Below, one piece after another: positions 1 through 8,841 of a stretch of DNA of 64,000 bases. Origin of the DNA: Clostridiales bacterium. Lineage in GTDB: Bacteria; Bacillota; Clostridia; Christensenellales; CAG-138. Under the pieces are notes generated by a model. That model was not told the DNA's origin and did no database searches. It saw only the letters and a program-made list of their open reading frames with translations. The stretch covers positions 1-64,000 of the forward strand of contig SFIR01000007.1 in NCBI GenBank assembly GCA_004556165.1. The letters are read 5' to 3'. Numbering within the stretch: the first letter of the stretch is position 1; the number at the start of each line of letters is the position of its first letter. Position numbers and translations under genes: made by a program.

Positions 1-1165
1 GAACGCAACGGGAGTGCGCGTGATAAAAGCGCTCGGCAAGGGAGAACACGAGAGAAAACGATTTGACAAGGTAAATTCCGAGCTTGCCGATGAGGATAAG
101 CGCGCAGGCATCATAATGGCTGTAACTAACCCCGTTTCGACCGTTGTGCTGAATCTCGGCCTGACGCTCGTAGTCATCGTCGGCGCAAGAAGGGTCAATT
201 CAGGCTTGACTCAACCGGGTACCATAATAGCTTTTCTAAGCTACTTTACTATCATACTTAATGCCATGCTCTCCATCACAAGGATATTCGTCATCTGCTC
301 AAAGGGCGCAGCGAGCGCAAAGCGCATAGAAAGCGTACTCCTATCAGAGGACGATATGCCCCTTATCGAGACGGAGCAGGATCTGAGGGACAACCCTCCC
401 CATATCGAGTTCAGGCATGTTACATTTAGATATAATAGGAAGAAACAGCAGGACGGGGCAGAGGGAGCGAAGGATTACCTTGAAAACGACCTTGAGGATA
501 TAGACTTTACTTTGGAAAGGGGTCAGACCCTCGGCATAATCGGCGCGACCGGCAGCGGCAAATCCACCATAATCAATATGCTCATCCGCTTCTATGACCC
601 CGATGAAGGTCAGGTGCTCGTTGACGGCAGGGACGTTAGAAGCATACCGAGGGAGGAATTCTGCGGTAAATTCGGTATGGCATTCCAGAATGACTTTATC
701 ATGGCGAACAGCATTTACGAGAATATCAGCTTCGGCCGTGATTTGAGCGTTGAGCAAGTCAACCGCGCTATCGTCCTTGCTCAGGCGCAGAGCATGCTCG
801 ATGAGCTTCCCGAAAAGCTCGATTATAAGCTCACCGCAAGGGGTACCAATATCAGCGGAGGTCAGAAGCAGCGTATGCTCATCGCAAGAGCCGTTGCCGC
901 GAACCCGGAAATACTTATTTTGGATGACAGCTCGAGCGCGCTCGACTATAAGACGGATGCAAATCTCAGAAAAGCGCTGCATACGAGCCTTCCGAATACC
1001 ACCACCGTCATTATCGCGCAGCGCATAAGCTCCATCATGAATGCCGATTTGATACTTGTGCTCGATAACGGCAGGATAATCGGCAGAGGAAAGCATGATG
1101 AGCTTGTCCAAACCTGTTCCGAATACCGACTCATTGCCGAAACGCAGATGGGAGGTGTTGACTGA
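1..1165 (+). CDS. ABC exporter half-transporter, degenerate-site subunit (5' truncated by window edge)
   Basis: This is the C-terminal part (about 387 residues) of a membrane-ATPase fusion. The frame is open from base 2, so the gene begins outside the window. The last membrane helices are followed by a complete nucleotide-binding domain with Walker A GATGSGKST, signature ISGGQKQ and Walker B ILILDD. The catalytic Glu after Walker B is Asp and the H-loop His is Gln (IIAQR), so its own ATP site should hydrolyse poorly. The signature motif is intact, which fits the partner subunit's good site. The gene ends in a TGATG overlap with the next gene, so the two are almost certainly co-translated and form a heterodimer in the cytoplasmic membrane. 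The substrate cannot be told from sequence; drug or peptide exporters of the BmrCD/LmrCD kind have this asymmetry. Confidence 0.93.
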   Translation, partial: NATGVRVIKALGKGEHERKRFDKVNSELADEDKRAGIIMAVTNPVSTVVLNLGLTLVVIVGARRVNSGLTQPGTIIAFLSYFTIILNAMLSITRIFVICSKGAASAKRIESVLLSEDDMPLIETEQDLRDNPPHIEFRHVTFRYNRKKQQDGAEGAKDYLENDLEDIDFTLERGQTLGIIGATGSGKSTIINMLIRFYDPDEGQVLVDGRDVRSIPREEFCGKFGMAFQNDFIMANSIYENISFGRDLSVEQVNRAIVLAQAQSMLDELPEKLDYKLTARGTNISGGQKQRMLIARAVAANPEILILDDSSSALDYKTDANLRKALHTSLPNTTTVIIAQRISSIMNADLILVLDNGRIIGRGKHDELVQTCSEYRLIAETQMGGVD

Positions 1166-2976
1166 TGCCGAAGATTACACAGATGGGCGCTATATCGCCC
1201 GAGGAAGCAAAGCGTACCGAAAGCAGGAAAAAGGTCGATATCAGGTACATCTTCCGCAGGCTCTGGAAGTATCTTGCAAAGCATAAGCTGCTCATAGCCC
1301 TCTTAATAGTGCTTGCCATCGTCGGCAACCTCCTTGCGCTCTGGGGGCCGAGGCTTTCCGGCAAGGCCATAGGCGCCATAGGTACCGTCCCCGGCAGGGC
1401 GGATTTTGAAGCGGTCGGGTATTATACCTCGATCATGATAGTTTTCTATATCGTGAGCGGAATAATGAACTTCACTCTGACCGTGCTCCTCGTCAAGCTC
1501 TCGAGGAATGTAACCTATGAGATGCGAAGGGATGTTTTCAACAGGCTGACAACCCTTCCCATCGGCTTCTTCGACACAAGGCAGACGGGCGATATCATCT
1601 CGGTAATCTCCTATGATATTGATACCGTCAATGCTTCGCTGTCAAATGACCTGCTGCAAATCGTCAAGAGCGTTATAACCGTTATAGGCTCATTCATCAT
1701 GATGCTGACGATTAAGCCCCTGCTTGTGCTTATCTTTGTCGTCACCGTACCGATGTCGATAATATTTTCACGGCATATCACAAAGAAAGTCCGCCCCCTG
1801 TTCAGAAAACGCAGCAGAAAGCTCGGCGAGATGAACGGTTATGCCGAAGAAATGATAGATGGGCAGAAGGTCACGAGGGCATATAACCGCGAGAATGTCG
1901 TCATTGCCGGTTTTGATAAGAAGAATGATGAGGCGGTCGACGCTTATACCAAGGCGGAATTCATGGGTACGCTGATGGGCCCATCGGTCAATTTCATCAA
2001 TAATTTCTCGCTCACGCTCGTAAGCGTGTTCGGAGGCATCCTCTATATCATGGGCGGTATCGGCCTTGACGGCATCTCATCATTCGTGCTGTATTCGAGG
2101 AAGTTCTCCGGCCCGATAAACGAAGTTGCAAATATCTTCGGAGAGCTGCAATCAGCATTCGCCGCGGCAGAGAGGGTATTCAGGCTCATAGATGCCGAGC
2201 CCGAAGCCCCCGATAAGGAGGACGCAAGGGAGCTTACCGATGTGGTCGGCGAAGTCAATATCGACCATGTCGATTTCGGCTATATCCCCGAACGCATGAT
2301 TTTGAAGGATTTTAACCTTCACGCTCCGCACGGCAGCCTTATTGCCATAGTCGGCCCGACGGGCGCAGGCAAGACGACGATAATAAACCTGCTGATGCGG
2401 TTCTATGATGTAAATTCCGGCAGCATCCGCATAGATGATAACAGCATATATGATGTGACAAGAGCAAGCCTCAGAGCTGCGTATACAATGGTGCTCCAGG
2501 ATACCTGGCTATTTAACGGCACAGTCTACGATAATATCGCCTACGCCCGCGAGGACGCGACCGAAGAGGAGGTCATAGCGGCAGCGAAGGCGGCGCATAT
2601 CCATAATTACATCATGCGCCTGCCCGAGGGCTATAATACCGTCCTCAGCGATAACGGTACGAGCATATCCAAGGGTCAGAAACAGTTGATTACCATTGCA
2701 AGAGCCATGCTTTTGGATTCCAAGATGCTCATACTCGATGAAGCGACGAGCAATGTCGATACGAGAACGGAAATGACGATACAATCCGCAATGCTTGAGC
2801 TCATGCGTGACCGCACCTGCTTCGTTATCGCCCATAGGCTTTCGACCATTCGCCATGCGGATAATATCCTTGTCGTCCGCGACGGCTCGGTCGTCGAAAG
2901 CGGCAGGCATGAGGAGCTCCTTGCGCGCAACGGCTTCTATGCCGAGCTCTACTATTCGCAGTTCGAGGTGTATTGA
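1165..2976 (+). CDS. ABC exporter half-transporter, consensus-site subunit
   Basis: A 603-residue half-transporter: a basic cytoplasmic N-terminus, a six-helix membrane domain (about residues 35-330), then an ATPase domain (about 360-600). Walker A is GPTGAGKTT, Walker B is ILDEATS with the catalytic Glu, and the H-loop is IAHRLSTI, all consensus. Its signature is ISKGQ instead of LSGGQ, which degrades the partner's site and not its own. Together with the upstream subunit this gives one working and one silent ATP site, the classic heterodimeric exporter arrangement. The start ATG overlaps the upstream stop by one base and has GGAGG in the preceding codons. A rho-independent terminator follows at 3021-3055. 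Substrate unknown. Confidence 0.95.
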   Translation: MPKITQMGAISPEEAKRTESRKKVDIRYIFRRLWKYLAKHKLLIALLIVLAIVGNLLALWGPRLSGKAIGAIGTVPGRADFEAVGYYTSIMIVFYIVSGIMNFTLTVLLVKLSRNVTYEMRRDVFNRLTTLPIGFFDTRQTGDIISVISYDIDTVNASLSNDLLQIVKSVITVIGSFIMMLTIKPLLVLIFVVTVPMSIIFSRHITKKVRPLFRKRSRKLGEMNGYAEEMIDGQKVTRAYNRENVVIAGFDKKNDEAVDAYTKAEFMGTLMGPSVNFINNFSLTLVSVFGGILYIMGGIGLDGISSFVLYSRKFSGPINEVANIFGELQSAFAAAERVFRLIDAEPEAPDKEDARELTDVVGEVNIDHVDFGYIPERMILKDFNLHAPHGSLIAIVGPTGAGKTTIINLLMRFYDVNSGSIRIDDNSIYDVTRASLRAAYTMVLQDTWLFNGTVYDNIAYAREDATEEEVIAAAKAAHIHNYIMRLPEGYNTVLSDNGTSISKGQKQLITIARAMLLDSKMLILDEATSNVDTRTEMTIQSAMLELMRDRTCFVIAHRLSTIRHADNILVVRDGSVVESGRHEELLARNGFYAELYYSQFEVY

Positions 2977-3020
2977 TAAATTGTTGAAATGTGTATGCTT
3001 TGAGGCTTTCACATAGCCCG

Positions 3021-3055
3021 ATGCCCTGCTCAAATAAAACGGAGCAGGGCATTTT
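3021..3055 (+). terminator. Rho-independent terminator after the ABC exporter pair
   Basis: An 11-bp perfect stem, ATGCCCTGCTC (3021-3031) with GAGCAGGGCAT (3042-3052), with a 10-base A-rich loop and a short T-rich tail. It ends the exporter transcript before the polA promoter. Confidence 0.85.
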
Positions 3056-3245
3056 AATAATGCGCAGATGAGGGTAGCGAAGGCTTCAGCCGCTTTGGGG
3101 CTTTTGCCAAAGGTTTTTAATGGAAAAAGACCGCCGATAACGCAGGAAACGAAAAGCGAATATGCAGCCTTATTCAAAAGAACCGCCGATTATGAGATTT
3201 ATCGGGAAAAATCAGGCAAATCATTCGTTATCGAATGTGCGGCGG
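3056..3245. other. Non-coding stretch before the polA promoter
   Basis: About 190 bases between the exporter terminator and the polA promoter. An open frame of 68 codons (3068-3274) has no ribosome-binding site, runs into the promoter and resembles nothing I know. I see no other structure. Confidence 0.5.
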
Positions 3246-3275
3246 TTGCTACACGGCGCGGAATCGTGGTATAAT
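3246..3275 (+). promoter_or_regulatory. polA promoter, extended -10
   Basis: TGGTATAAT (TG at 3267-3268, TATAAT at 3270-3275) with a weak -35 TTGCTA at 3246-3251, spacer 18. The polA start lies 32 bases downstream behind GAGAGGT. Confidence 0.7.
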
Positions 3276-3306
3276 ATCATTGAATAATGTCTGAGAGGTC
3301 AGAGAT

Positions 3307-5839
3307 ATGGAGCTTATCGCAATTGACGGAAATTCGCTCATGTTCCGAGCCTATTATGCCATGCCCGGAATGAGCAATAAGGAAGGCAAGCCCACCGGCG
3401 CGGTGCATGGGTTCCTTGCCATGCTGATGAATCTTATCGAGAGAAAGCCGGATTACCTGCTCGTCGGCTTCGATATGCACACCCCGACCTTTCGCCACGA
3501 GCAGTACGCGGAATATAAGGCAGGCAGGCGAGAAACTCCGGAGGAGCTGCGCGCGCAGTTCCCGATGCTGAAAAACATACTGCGGGAGATGGGCATTGCC
3601 GTCATAGAATGTGAACGCTATGAAGCGGACGACATTCTCGGTACCTTTTCGCGAAGGGCGAACGGCGAGGGAGTGAACGCGCTTTTGGTCACGGGCGACC
3701 GCGATGCATTACAGCTTGTTAATGAAAAAACCCATGTTTTAATGACGAAAAAGGGCGTTACGGAGACGACCGAATACGATGAAGCCAGGCTGATGGAGGA
3801 ATATGGGCTCGACCCTGAGCATATGGTCGATTTGAAGGGGCTTATGGGCGATAATTCCGATAATCTGCCCGGAATAAAGGGCGTGGGGGAAAAGACCGCG
3901 CTGAAGCTGCTCGCAAAATACGGAAGCCTTGAAAACGTACTCAATAATGCCGATAACGAAAAAGGCGCGCTTCGGGATAAGCTCATTTCGGGCAGGGAAA
4001 GCGCGCTGATGAGCTACCGCCTGGGCAAAATAGACACCGCCGCTCCGGTCGCGGTGCAGCTTTCGGACTGCAAATTCAGCCTTTCATCGCTTTCAAAAGC
4101 GCTGCCGACCCTGAATGAGCTGGAGCTTCGTGCGATAATTAAAAAGCTGCGGACCTTAATCGGAGAGGCGAGCATGATCGCTCCTGCGCCCACGGAGCTG
4201 AAAATTGAAAAAATCGTCCTCAGGGACGAAAATGACCTGAAAAACGCCGTGAAGGAAGCGAGCAAATGCGCGTTTTTTGCGGTTAATATCGGTTCGGATG
4301 CGATAAGCTTCTGCGCTTTTTCGGGGGATGCCGCTCCCGGGAGGGAATATTCGCTCACTCTCGCTCAAACCCATATTTGAAGATGCGAATATATCAAAGA
4401 CGGTGTTTGACGGCAAGGGACTGATGACGCTGCTTTCTCACTACGGCATAAAGCTAAATAACCTCGGCTTCGATGTGATGATAGCCGATTACCTTTTGAA
4501 TTCCCTGCACCCGGCGAAGGATCTTCGGACGCTCGCCGAGGAGATGGGGCTCAGTACCTTCGGAGCTGCGGCGCTCTGCTTCCTCGAAAAGAGCCTCGGC
4601 GAAAAGCTGCGGGATAACGGCATGGAGGAGCTGTACCGAGAGGTTGAGCTTCCGCTCGTTACGGTTCTTTACGATATGGAGCGCACGGGCTTCCGCGTGG
4701 ACAGCGAAGTGCTCATTCAGCTCCAAAAGCAGCTCTCCGAAAGAAGTCTGGAGCTTGAAAACGAGATTTACGAGCAGGCAGGGGAGAAATTCAATATCCT
4801 TTCGCCGAAGCAGCTCGGGCATATACTCTTTGAAAAGCTGATGCTGCCGCCGAAGAAGAAGACGAAAACGGGCTATTCCACGGATAACGACGTGCTCGAA
4901 AGCATAAAGGAGCTGCACCCGATAGTGCCGCTCATTACGGAATACCGCTTTACGACGAAGCTGCGCTCGACGTTTATTGATGCAATGCTCGATAAGGTGG
5001 ACGATACCGGAAGGATACATACCACCTTTAATCAGAATGTGACGGCAACGGGCAGGATTTCCTCTCAGGACCCGAATTTGCAGAATATCCCCGTCAGAAC
5101 GGAGCTCGGCAGGGAGATACGGCGGGCATTCATCGCAAGCCCCGGCAATAAGCTGGTCGGCGCGGACTATTCGCAGATAGAGCTGAGAGTGCTTGCGCAT
5201 ATGAGCGGCGATGAAGCGCTCATCTCCGCCTTCAACGATGGGGATGACATACATACGCGCACGGCTTCCGAGGTCTTCGGCGTACCTAAGGAAGAAGTAA
5301 CGAGAGAGATGCGTTCCGCAGCAAAGGCTGTCAACTTCGGCATCGTCTACGGTATCAGCGCCTACGGGCTTTCGGAGCAGCTCGGAATCGGCCCGAAGAA
5401 GGCACAGCAGTACATCGACAGATACCTCGACAGATGCAGCGGAGTCAGGGATTTCATGCATAATGCCGTAGAAATGGGCAAGCAGCGCAGCTATGCCGAG
5501 ACTATCATGGGCCGCCGCAGGCAGCTTCCGGAGATAAATTCCGCAAATTACAATACCCGTTCCTTCGGTGAACGTGTCGCAATGAATATGCCCATACAGG
5601 GCAGTGCGGCGGATATAATTAAGGTCGCAATGGTGAGGGTATCGGAAAGGCTGAAGGCGGAGGGCTTGAAAGCCAAGCTCATCCTTCAGATACATGACGA
5701 GCTCATTATAGATACTCCGCTCGATGAGGTAGAGAGGGTGGAAAGGCTGCTCGGCGAATGCATGTGCAATGTTGTGAAGCTGAGCGTACCGCTCGCTGCG
5801 GAGGTTTCGAGCGGGGAGAATTGGCTGGAAACGAAATAA
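3307..5839 (+). pseudogene. polA: DNA polymerase I, interrupted by a frameshift
   Basis: Family A DNA polymerase for Okazaki-fragment processing and repair, split over two frames. The first frame (3307-4380, 357 residues) holds the whole 5' nuclease domain (start MELIAIDGNSLMFR; GDNSDNLPGI; helix-hairpin-helix GIKGVGEKTA) and the start of the 3'-5' exonuclease-like domain. The second frame (conserved sequence from about 4361 to 5839) holds the rest of that domain and the polymerase: motif A DYSQIELRVL, motif B RSAAKAVNFGIVYG, motif C QIHDELI. Dropping one base near 4363 joins SLTL to LKPIFED and gives a normal protein of about 844 residues. The second frame has no well-placed ribosome-binding site of its own. 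This is either a true frameshift or a base error. coaE follows 21 bases after the stop. Confidence 0.9.
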
Positions 5840-5860
5840 GGCCGAAAAGGAGAGGAAAGC

Positions 5861-6469
5861 ATGCTTATAGGGCTTACGGGAAGCATGGCGGCAGGCAAAT
5901 CCACCGCAGCAAGAACGATTGCCGAAATGGGTTTTCCCATAATTGACGCCGATAGGATTGCGCATGAGGTGCTTGAGGATGAAAGGGTCATTTCGGAGCT
6001 TGTAAAGGAATTCGGAAGCGGTATAATCTCGGATGGAAGGATTGACCGAAAAGCGCTTGCCAAGGCTGCGTTCCGGGGAGGAAGGACCGAAAAGCTCAAC
6101 AGCATCACCCATCCCGTTATCTGCCAAAGGCTCATATTCGATGCGAAGCGTGAGGAGGAGAAGTACGGCGCTGCGGTGCTCGATGTTCCGCTTCTTATAG
6201 AATCGGGGCTGAACGGTGCGTGTACGCATGTTATACTCGTTACGGCGGATAAAGCCGTCAGATATGCGCGGATTATGGAGCGCGATGGGCTTACAAAGCG
6301 CGAAGCAAGGGCAAGGCTGAAAAAGCAGATGCCCGAAAGGCAGAAAAGGAAGTATGCGGATATAATTATCGAGAATAACGGAACGGCCGCGGAGCTTGAA
6401 GCTGCGGTAAGGAACGTGATGATGGAATTTATGCCGAAAGGAAAGCCGGTTGACAAAGAAAAGGACTAA
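5861..6469 (+). CDS. coaE: Dephospho-CoA kinase
   Basis: A 202-residue P-loop kinase that phosphorylates dephospho-CoA at the 3' hydroxyl, the last step of coenzyme A synthesis, in the cytoplasm. The P-loop is GLTGSMAAGKST at residues 4-15, followed by the conserved DADRIAHEVL segment and VLDVPLLIESG in the CoA-domain region; the length is normal. The start is the ATG behind AAGGAGAGG. polA-coaE adjacency is common in Firmicutes. Its end overlaps the next gene by 20 bases. Confidence 0.93.
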   Translation: MLIGLTGSMAAGKSTAARTIAEMGFPIIDADRIAHEVLEDERVISELVKEFGSGIISDGRIDRKALAKAAFRGGRTEKLNSITHPVICQRLIFDAKREEEKYGAAVLDVPLLIESGLNGACTHVILVTADKAVRYARIMERDGLTKREARARLKKQMPERQKRKYADIIIENNGTAAELEAAVRNVMMEFMPKGKPVDKEKD

Positions 6470-7040
6470 AAATACCAAGCACGGACGCAAGAACAAAAAA
6501 ACGGAAGCGCGCAGAAGGCTGTGGTTCATAATCGCTGCCTGCATCATAACTGCGGCCGTTATCGGTGCGATATTATCCCGGGATTTGATCCTCCGCAGGA
6601 TATTTCCCCTGAAATACGGCGCCGAGGTTGCCGCAGGCGCAAAAGACTACGAGCTTGACCGTTGGCTCGTCTACGCCGTCATAAAGGTGGAAAGCGATTT
6701 CGTGCCGGATGCCGTATCAGGTGCCGGAGCGGTGGGGCTTATGCAGCTCATGCCGGATACCGCCGAATGGATTGCATGGCGCAGGCAGGAGGAATATTTC
6801 CCGGAAAATCTGACCATGCCCGAATACAATATCGGCATGGGCTGTTATCTGCTTTCGTACCTTTTGGATTATTATGACGGAGATATTGACCTTGCAATCG
6901 CCGCCTACAATGCCGGAAGCGGCAAGGTCGATGAGTGGATAGCATCCGGCGAGATAGAGGATATTCCGTACCCCGAGACAAAAGCCTATGTTGCAAAGGT
7001 CAAATATACTTATGAGAAATACAAAAAACTCTATTCGTAA
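6450..7040 (+). CDS. Membrane-anchored lytic transglycosylase (SLT family)
   Basis: A 196-residue protein with a very basic N-terminus (about 25 residues), one membrane helix (about 28-46), then a soluble-lytic-transglycosylase domain outside the membrane. The catalytic Glu sits in VIKVESDF, followed by GAVGLMQLMPDTA and the AYNAGSGKVDEW motif. It should cleave peptidoglycan glycan strands to 1,6-anhydro products. The start is TTG at 6450 with AAAGGA about 8 bases upstream, inside the end of coaE. The polA-coaE-transglycosylase order recurs in clostridia. No spore-specific feature is visible. Confidence 0.88.
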   Translation: MTKKRTKNTKHGRKNKKTEARRRLWFIIAACIITAAVIGAILSRDLILRRIFPLKYGAEVAAGAKDYELDRWLVYAVIKVESDFVPDAVSGAGAVGLMQLMPDTAEWIAWRRQEEYFPENLTMPEYNIGMGCYLLSYLLDYYDGDIDLAIAAYNAGSGKVDEWIASGEIEDIPYPETKAYVAKVKYTYEKYKKLYS

Positions 7041-8649
7041 TCTGATAATTTCAATTTTCCTGCTTGCGGCGGTCGTCATCACGGGCTGCGGCGGCTCCGT
7101 CACGCCCGAACCGACCGAGGCTCCGGCAACTTCCGAACCGACCCAAGCCCCTGATGGTTCCCCCGTGGGAAGAATTAGGCTGCCCATGCCGGAAAATATG
7201 GCGGATGCCGAGGATTGCGACCCAATCGGCGTGCGTACCGAGGAGATGTATCAGCTTTTCAGCCTCGTTTTCGATACGCTCATAGGCGTGAACGGCTCGA
7301 ATATGCTCGTTCCGTCCCTTGCGATGAGCTGGAGGAGCGGCGGCGAGAGGATATGGCTTATCAGCCTGCGCCAGGGCGTCACATGGCATGACGGCAGCAG
7401 CTTCACTGCGGATGATGTCGTCAGCACCTATGACAGGATAAGAAGGCAGACCGACGGCTACTATTCCGATGCCGCGGAAAACATCGTAAGCCTGATGAAG
7501 CTTGACGAAAGCACGATAAGGGTCGAAATGAGATCGGCCGGGCTAACCGCGCTATACTGCCTGAATTTCCCGATAACTAAGGCGAATTCGGATGAGGTGC
7601 TCATGGGTACGGGCGCATACAGGCTCGAAAGCATGACCGATGAAGAGATAAAGCTTACCGTGAATCCCGATTGGTGGGGCGGTACGCCGCAGATAGAAAC
7701 GGTGGAATTCCTTGCAAGAGGCTCGAACGACCTTGCGATAGCATCGTATGAAGCAGGGATGCTCGATTTTGTACCGACGAACAGCCTGACGGCAAAGCAG
7801 TATTCATCGGCAGGCGAAACAGTGGTCGCAAGCTGCATGACGCAGCAGATGGAAACGCTGCTGATAAACCATAACAATGCACATCTTTGCAAAAAGGAGT
7901 TCAGGTCGGCAATCGCGCATCTCATTGACCGCAGCTCGATAATCGCCAATGTCTATATGAATAATGCACGCTCCTGCGATATGCCGGTGCCGCCGGATTC
8001 ATGGCTGTATGACAGCTCGCAGGTCGTTTACGGCTATGACAGGGAGCTTGCGCTATCGCTCCTGACGGAGCGGGGCTATACCCTTGACGAGGACGGGAGC
8101 ATCGGGTATTTCGGCGAAAAGGTCAGCCTGCGAATACTCGTCGGCAGTACTCCCGAAAATTCCGTGCGCGCCGAGGCTGCGCAGCTGATAGCGGACAGCC
8201 TTACATCTTTCGGCATAGGCGTTGAGCTGATAACGGCAAATCATGATACCGCCTCCGCTTCGCCCGACCCGGAAAGCGAAGCCCCGTACTCGGGGGATAC
8301 GGAATTTGTGCGCCTGCTTCGGGAGGGGAATTGGGATCTTGCGCTCGTCGGCTTTTCGCTCTCGGAGAGCAATTCGCTTTCAAAATACCTCACTCCGTCG
8401 GGCAGCAATAATTTCGGCCATTACAGCAGTGAAACTATGACCTCGCTGATTGAAATAATGGATTCCGCCGTTGATGAAGCATCGCTTCGTGAGGCAGCCT
8501 ACGCAGTTCAGAGCGAATTTGCGGAGGAGCTTCCGTTCATCGTGCTGTATTTCAGGCTGAACAGCGTCATCTATTCAGCGGATATTCAGGGAATAGGTCA
8601 GCTCCGCGAACCCAGGCTGCTCGAAAATATGAAGGATTGGCGGTATTGA
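7012..8649 (+). CDS. Solute-binding lipoprotein, oligopeptide family 5
   Basis: A 545-residue extracytoplasmic binding protein of the DppA/OppA type. The N-terminus is a lipoprotein signal with lipobox VITGC (Cys about residue 25), followed by a Pro/Thr/Glu-rich linker. The family hallmark follows in LRQGVTWHDGSSFTADDVV. I prefer the ATG at 7012 (MRNTKNS) over 6988 because AAAGG lies upstream and the signal peptide then has normal length. The start lies inside the end of the transglycosylase gene. No permease or ATPase genes are adjacent, so its transporter partner, if any, is elsewhere. Ligand unknown. Confidence 0.87.
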   Translation: MRNTKNSIRNLIISIFLLAAVVITGCGGSVTPEPTEAPATSEPTQAPDGSPVGRIRLPMPENMADAEDCDPIGVRTEEMYQLFSLVFDTLIGVNGSNMLVPSLAMSWRSGGERIWLISLRQGVTWHDGSSFTADDVVSTYDRIRRQTDGYYSDAAENIVSLMKLDESTIRVEMRSAGLTALYCLNFPITKANSDEVLMGTGAYRLESMTDEEIKLTVNPDWWGGTPQIETVEFLARGSNDLAIASYEAGMLDFVPTNSLTAKQYSSAGETVVASCMTQQMETLLINHNNAHLCKKEFRSAIAHLIDRSSIIANVYMNNARSCDMPVPPDSWLYDSSQVVYGYDRELALSLLTERGYTLDEDGSIGYFGEKVSLRILVGSTPENSVRAEAAQLIADSLTSFGIGVELITANHDTASASPDPESEAPYSGDTEFVRLLREGNWDLALVGFSLSESNSLSKYLTPSGSNNFGHYSSETMTSLIEIMDSAVDEASLREAAYAVQSEFAEELPFIVLYFRLNSVIYSADIQGIGQLREPRLLENMKDWRY

Positions 8650-8807
8650 ATTTGATAGGCTGCCTTCTGTATCGGCTGCTCACCGCGCCCCCGTCTCAGC
8701 TTTGCCCTGTGCCGATTTCGGCGGATTTTCAGGCGGCGGAGAGAACGCTTGCTTGCGCATTATGCCAAGGAAACGTATCGAAGCCTTAATAGGGGCTCAA
8801 AATACGG

Positions 8808-8813
8808 TATAAT
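8808..8813 (+). promoter_or_regulatory. glgB -10 element
   Basis: TATAAT preceded by CGG, 28 bases before the glgB start. No good -35 at the usual distance (CTTAAT at 8785-8790). It resembles the other GGTATAAT promoters of this window. Confidence 0.5.
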
Positions 8814-8841
8814 ATTATAAGCAAAAAATTCGGAGAAACAA

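Noticed and set aside
3068..3274. 68-codon frame before polA
   Set aside because: No ribosome-binding site, runs into the promoter, no similarity recognised.
4370..4382. Programmed +1 frameshift at ATT TGA in polA, like prfB
   Set aside because: The conserved LKPIFED lies in the downstream frame before the stop codon, so the shift must occur upstream of it, and no SD-like stimulator is placed correctly.
4454..6547. 697-codon open frame on the minus strand across polA and coaE
   Set aside because: Exact antisense of conserved polymerase motifs; its sequence is low in recognisable domains and it has no ribosome-binding site. Long antisense frames are common here because of codon bias.
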